The notes below the pieces were generated by a model. It was not told the DNA's origin. It searched no databases and saw only the letters and a list, made by a program, of their open reading frames with translations. Position numbers and translations under genes: made by a program. Of a DNA stretch of 64,000 bases, positions 63,964 to 64,000 are shown one piece after another. Position 1 is the stretch's first letter. Each line of letters begins with the position of its first letter. The stretch is from Treponema sp. (GTDB lineage Bacteria; Spirochaetota; Spirochaetia; Treponematales; Treponemataceae), in the NCBI GenBank assembly GCA_017548565.1, contig JAFYZU010000024.1:26284-90283 (forward strand), in the 5' to 3' direction.

Positions 63964-64000
63964 ATATATTATCTCCTCACAATATATATGTCCGAAATGT

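Noticed and set aside
1..64000. CRISPR arrays, complete insertion sequences, prophage genes, rRNA operons
   Set aside because: No regularly spaced repeats, paired terminal inverted repeats with transposase, phage structural genes or 16S/23S/5S sequence were seen.

Overview
The window is AT-rich bacterial DNA that looks like a host-associated spirochaete close to Treponema. The evidence is the gene order (tRNA-Thr, rpmG, tRNA-Trp, secE, nusG, rplKAJL, rpoBC, rpsLG, tuf, then S10-spc-alpha without fusA, adk, map or infA), an asparagine at the rifampicin position of RpoB, the many short-lipobox lipoproteins, and an HPr kinase/HPr pair without a full sugar PTS. The genus is an inference; no 16S rRNA gene lies in the window.

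Layout. 1-6.25 kb: the 5' part of cysS, then murB, a double cyclic-nucleotide-binding protein, two small exported proteins, a TPR protein and a PilZ protein. 6.3-35.0 kb: a nearly unbroken minus-strand supercluster of ribosomal protein, RNA polymerase, translocon and elongation genes, read from a strong promoter at 35.06 kb down to a terminator at 6.33 kb. Internal promoters, hairpins and long leaders lie before rplK, rpoB, rpsL, tuf, rplC and rpmJ. 35.1-40.5 kb: serine acetyltransferase, a probable small RNA with its own promoter and terminator, radA, an hsp20 gene behind a near-perfect sigma-54 promoter, pgsA, a cytidylate-kinase-like protein and a Nudix hydrolase. 40.5-46 kb: two exported proteins, a PC4-like protein and an hprK-ptsH-lexA-holA operon divergent from hpf. 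46-51.3 kb: a Gld-like ABC export operon that ends in pth. 51.4-54.7 kb: an orphan PTS IIC-like protein, a membrane protein and a metY-like enzyme. 54.7-64 kb: an accessory surface-protein locus with two paralogous large lipoproteins flanking a deleted Rpn-nuclease remnant, an FGE-fold lipoprotein, a protein with two tandem beta-barrel-like halves, a DUF285/BspA-like repeat lipoprotein and an intact Rpn-family gene.

How it works together. The 29-kb supercluster couples RNA polymerase, ribosome and Sec translocon synthesis. The hprK-ptsH-lexA-holA operon next to hpf joins carbon sensing, the DNA damage response and ribosome hibernation. The last 9 kb looks like a fast-changing cell-surface region.

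The most unusual signals are: a candidate 94-nt small RNA at 36.1 kb; a repeated promoter geometry in which the -10 hexamer ends exactly 6 nt before the start codon of genes with no ribosome binding site (murB, a small exported protein, pilZ, pgsA, hprK), which suggests leaderless mRNAs; a roughly 455-nt structured leader before tuf; sigma-54 control of a heat-shock gene; and the remodelled surface locus.
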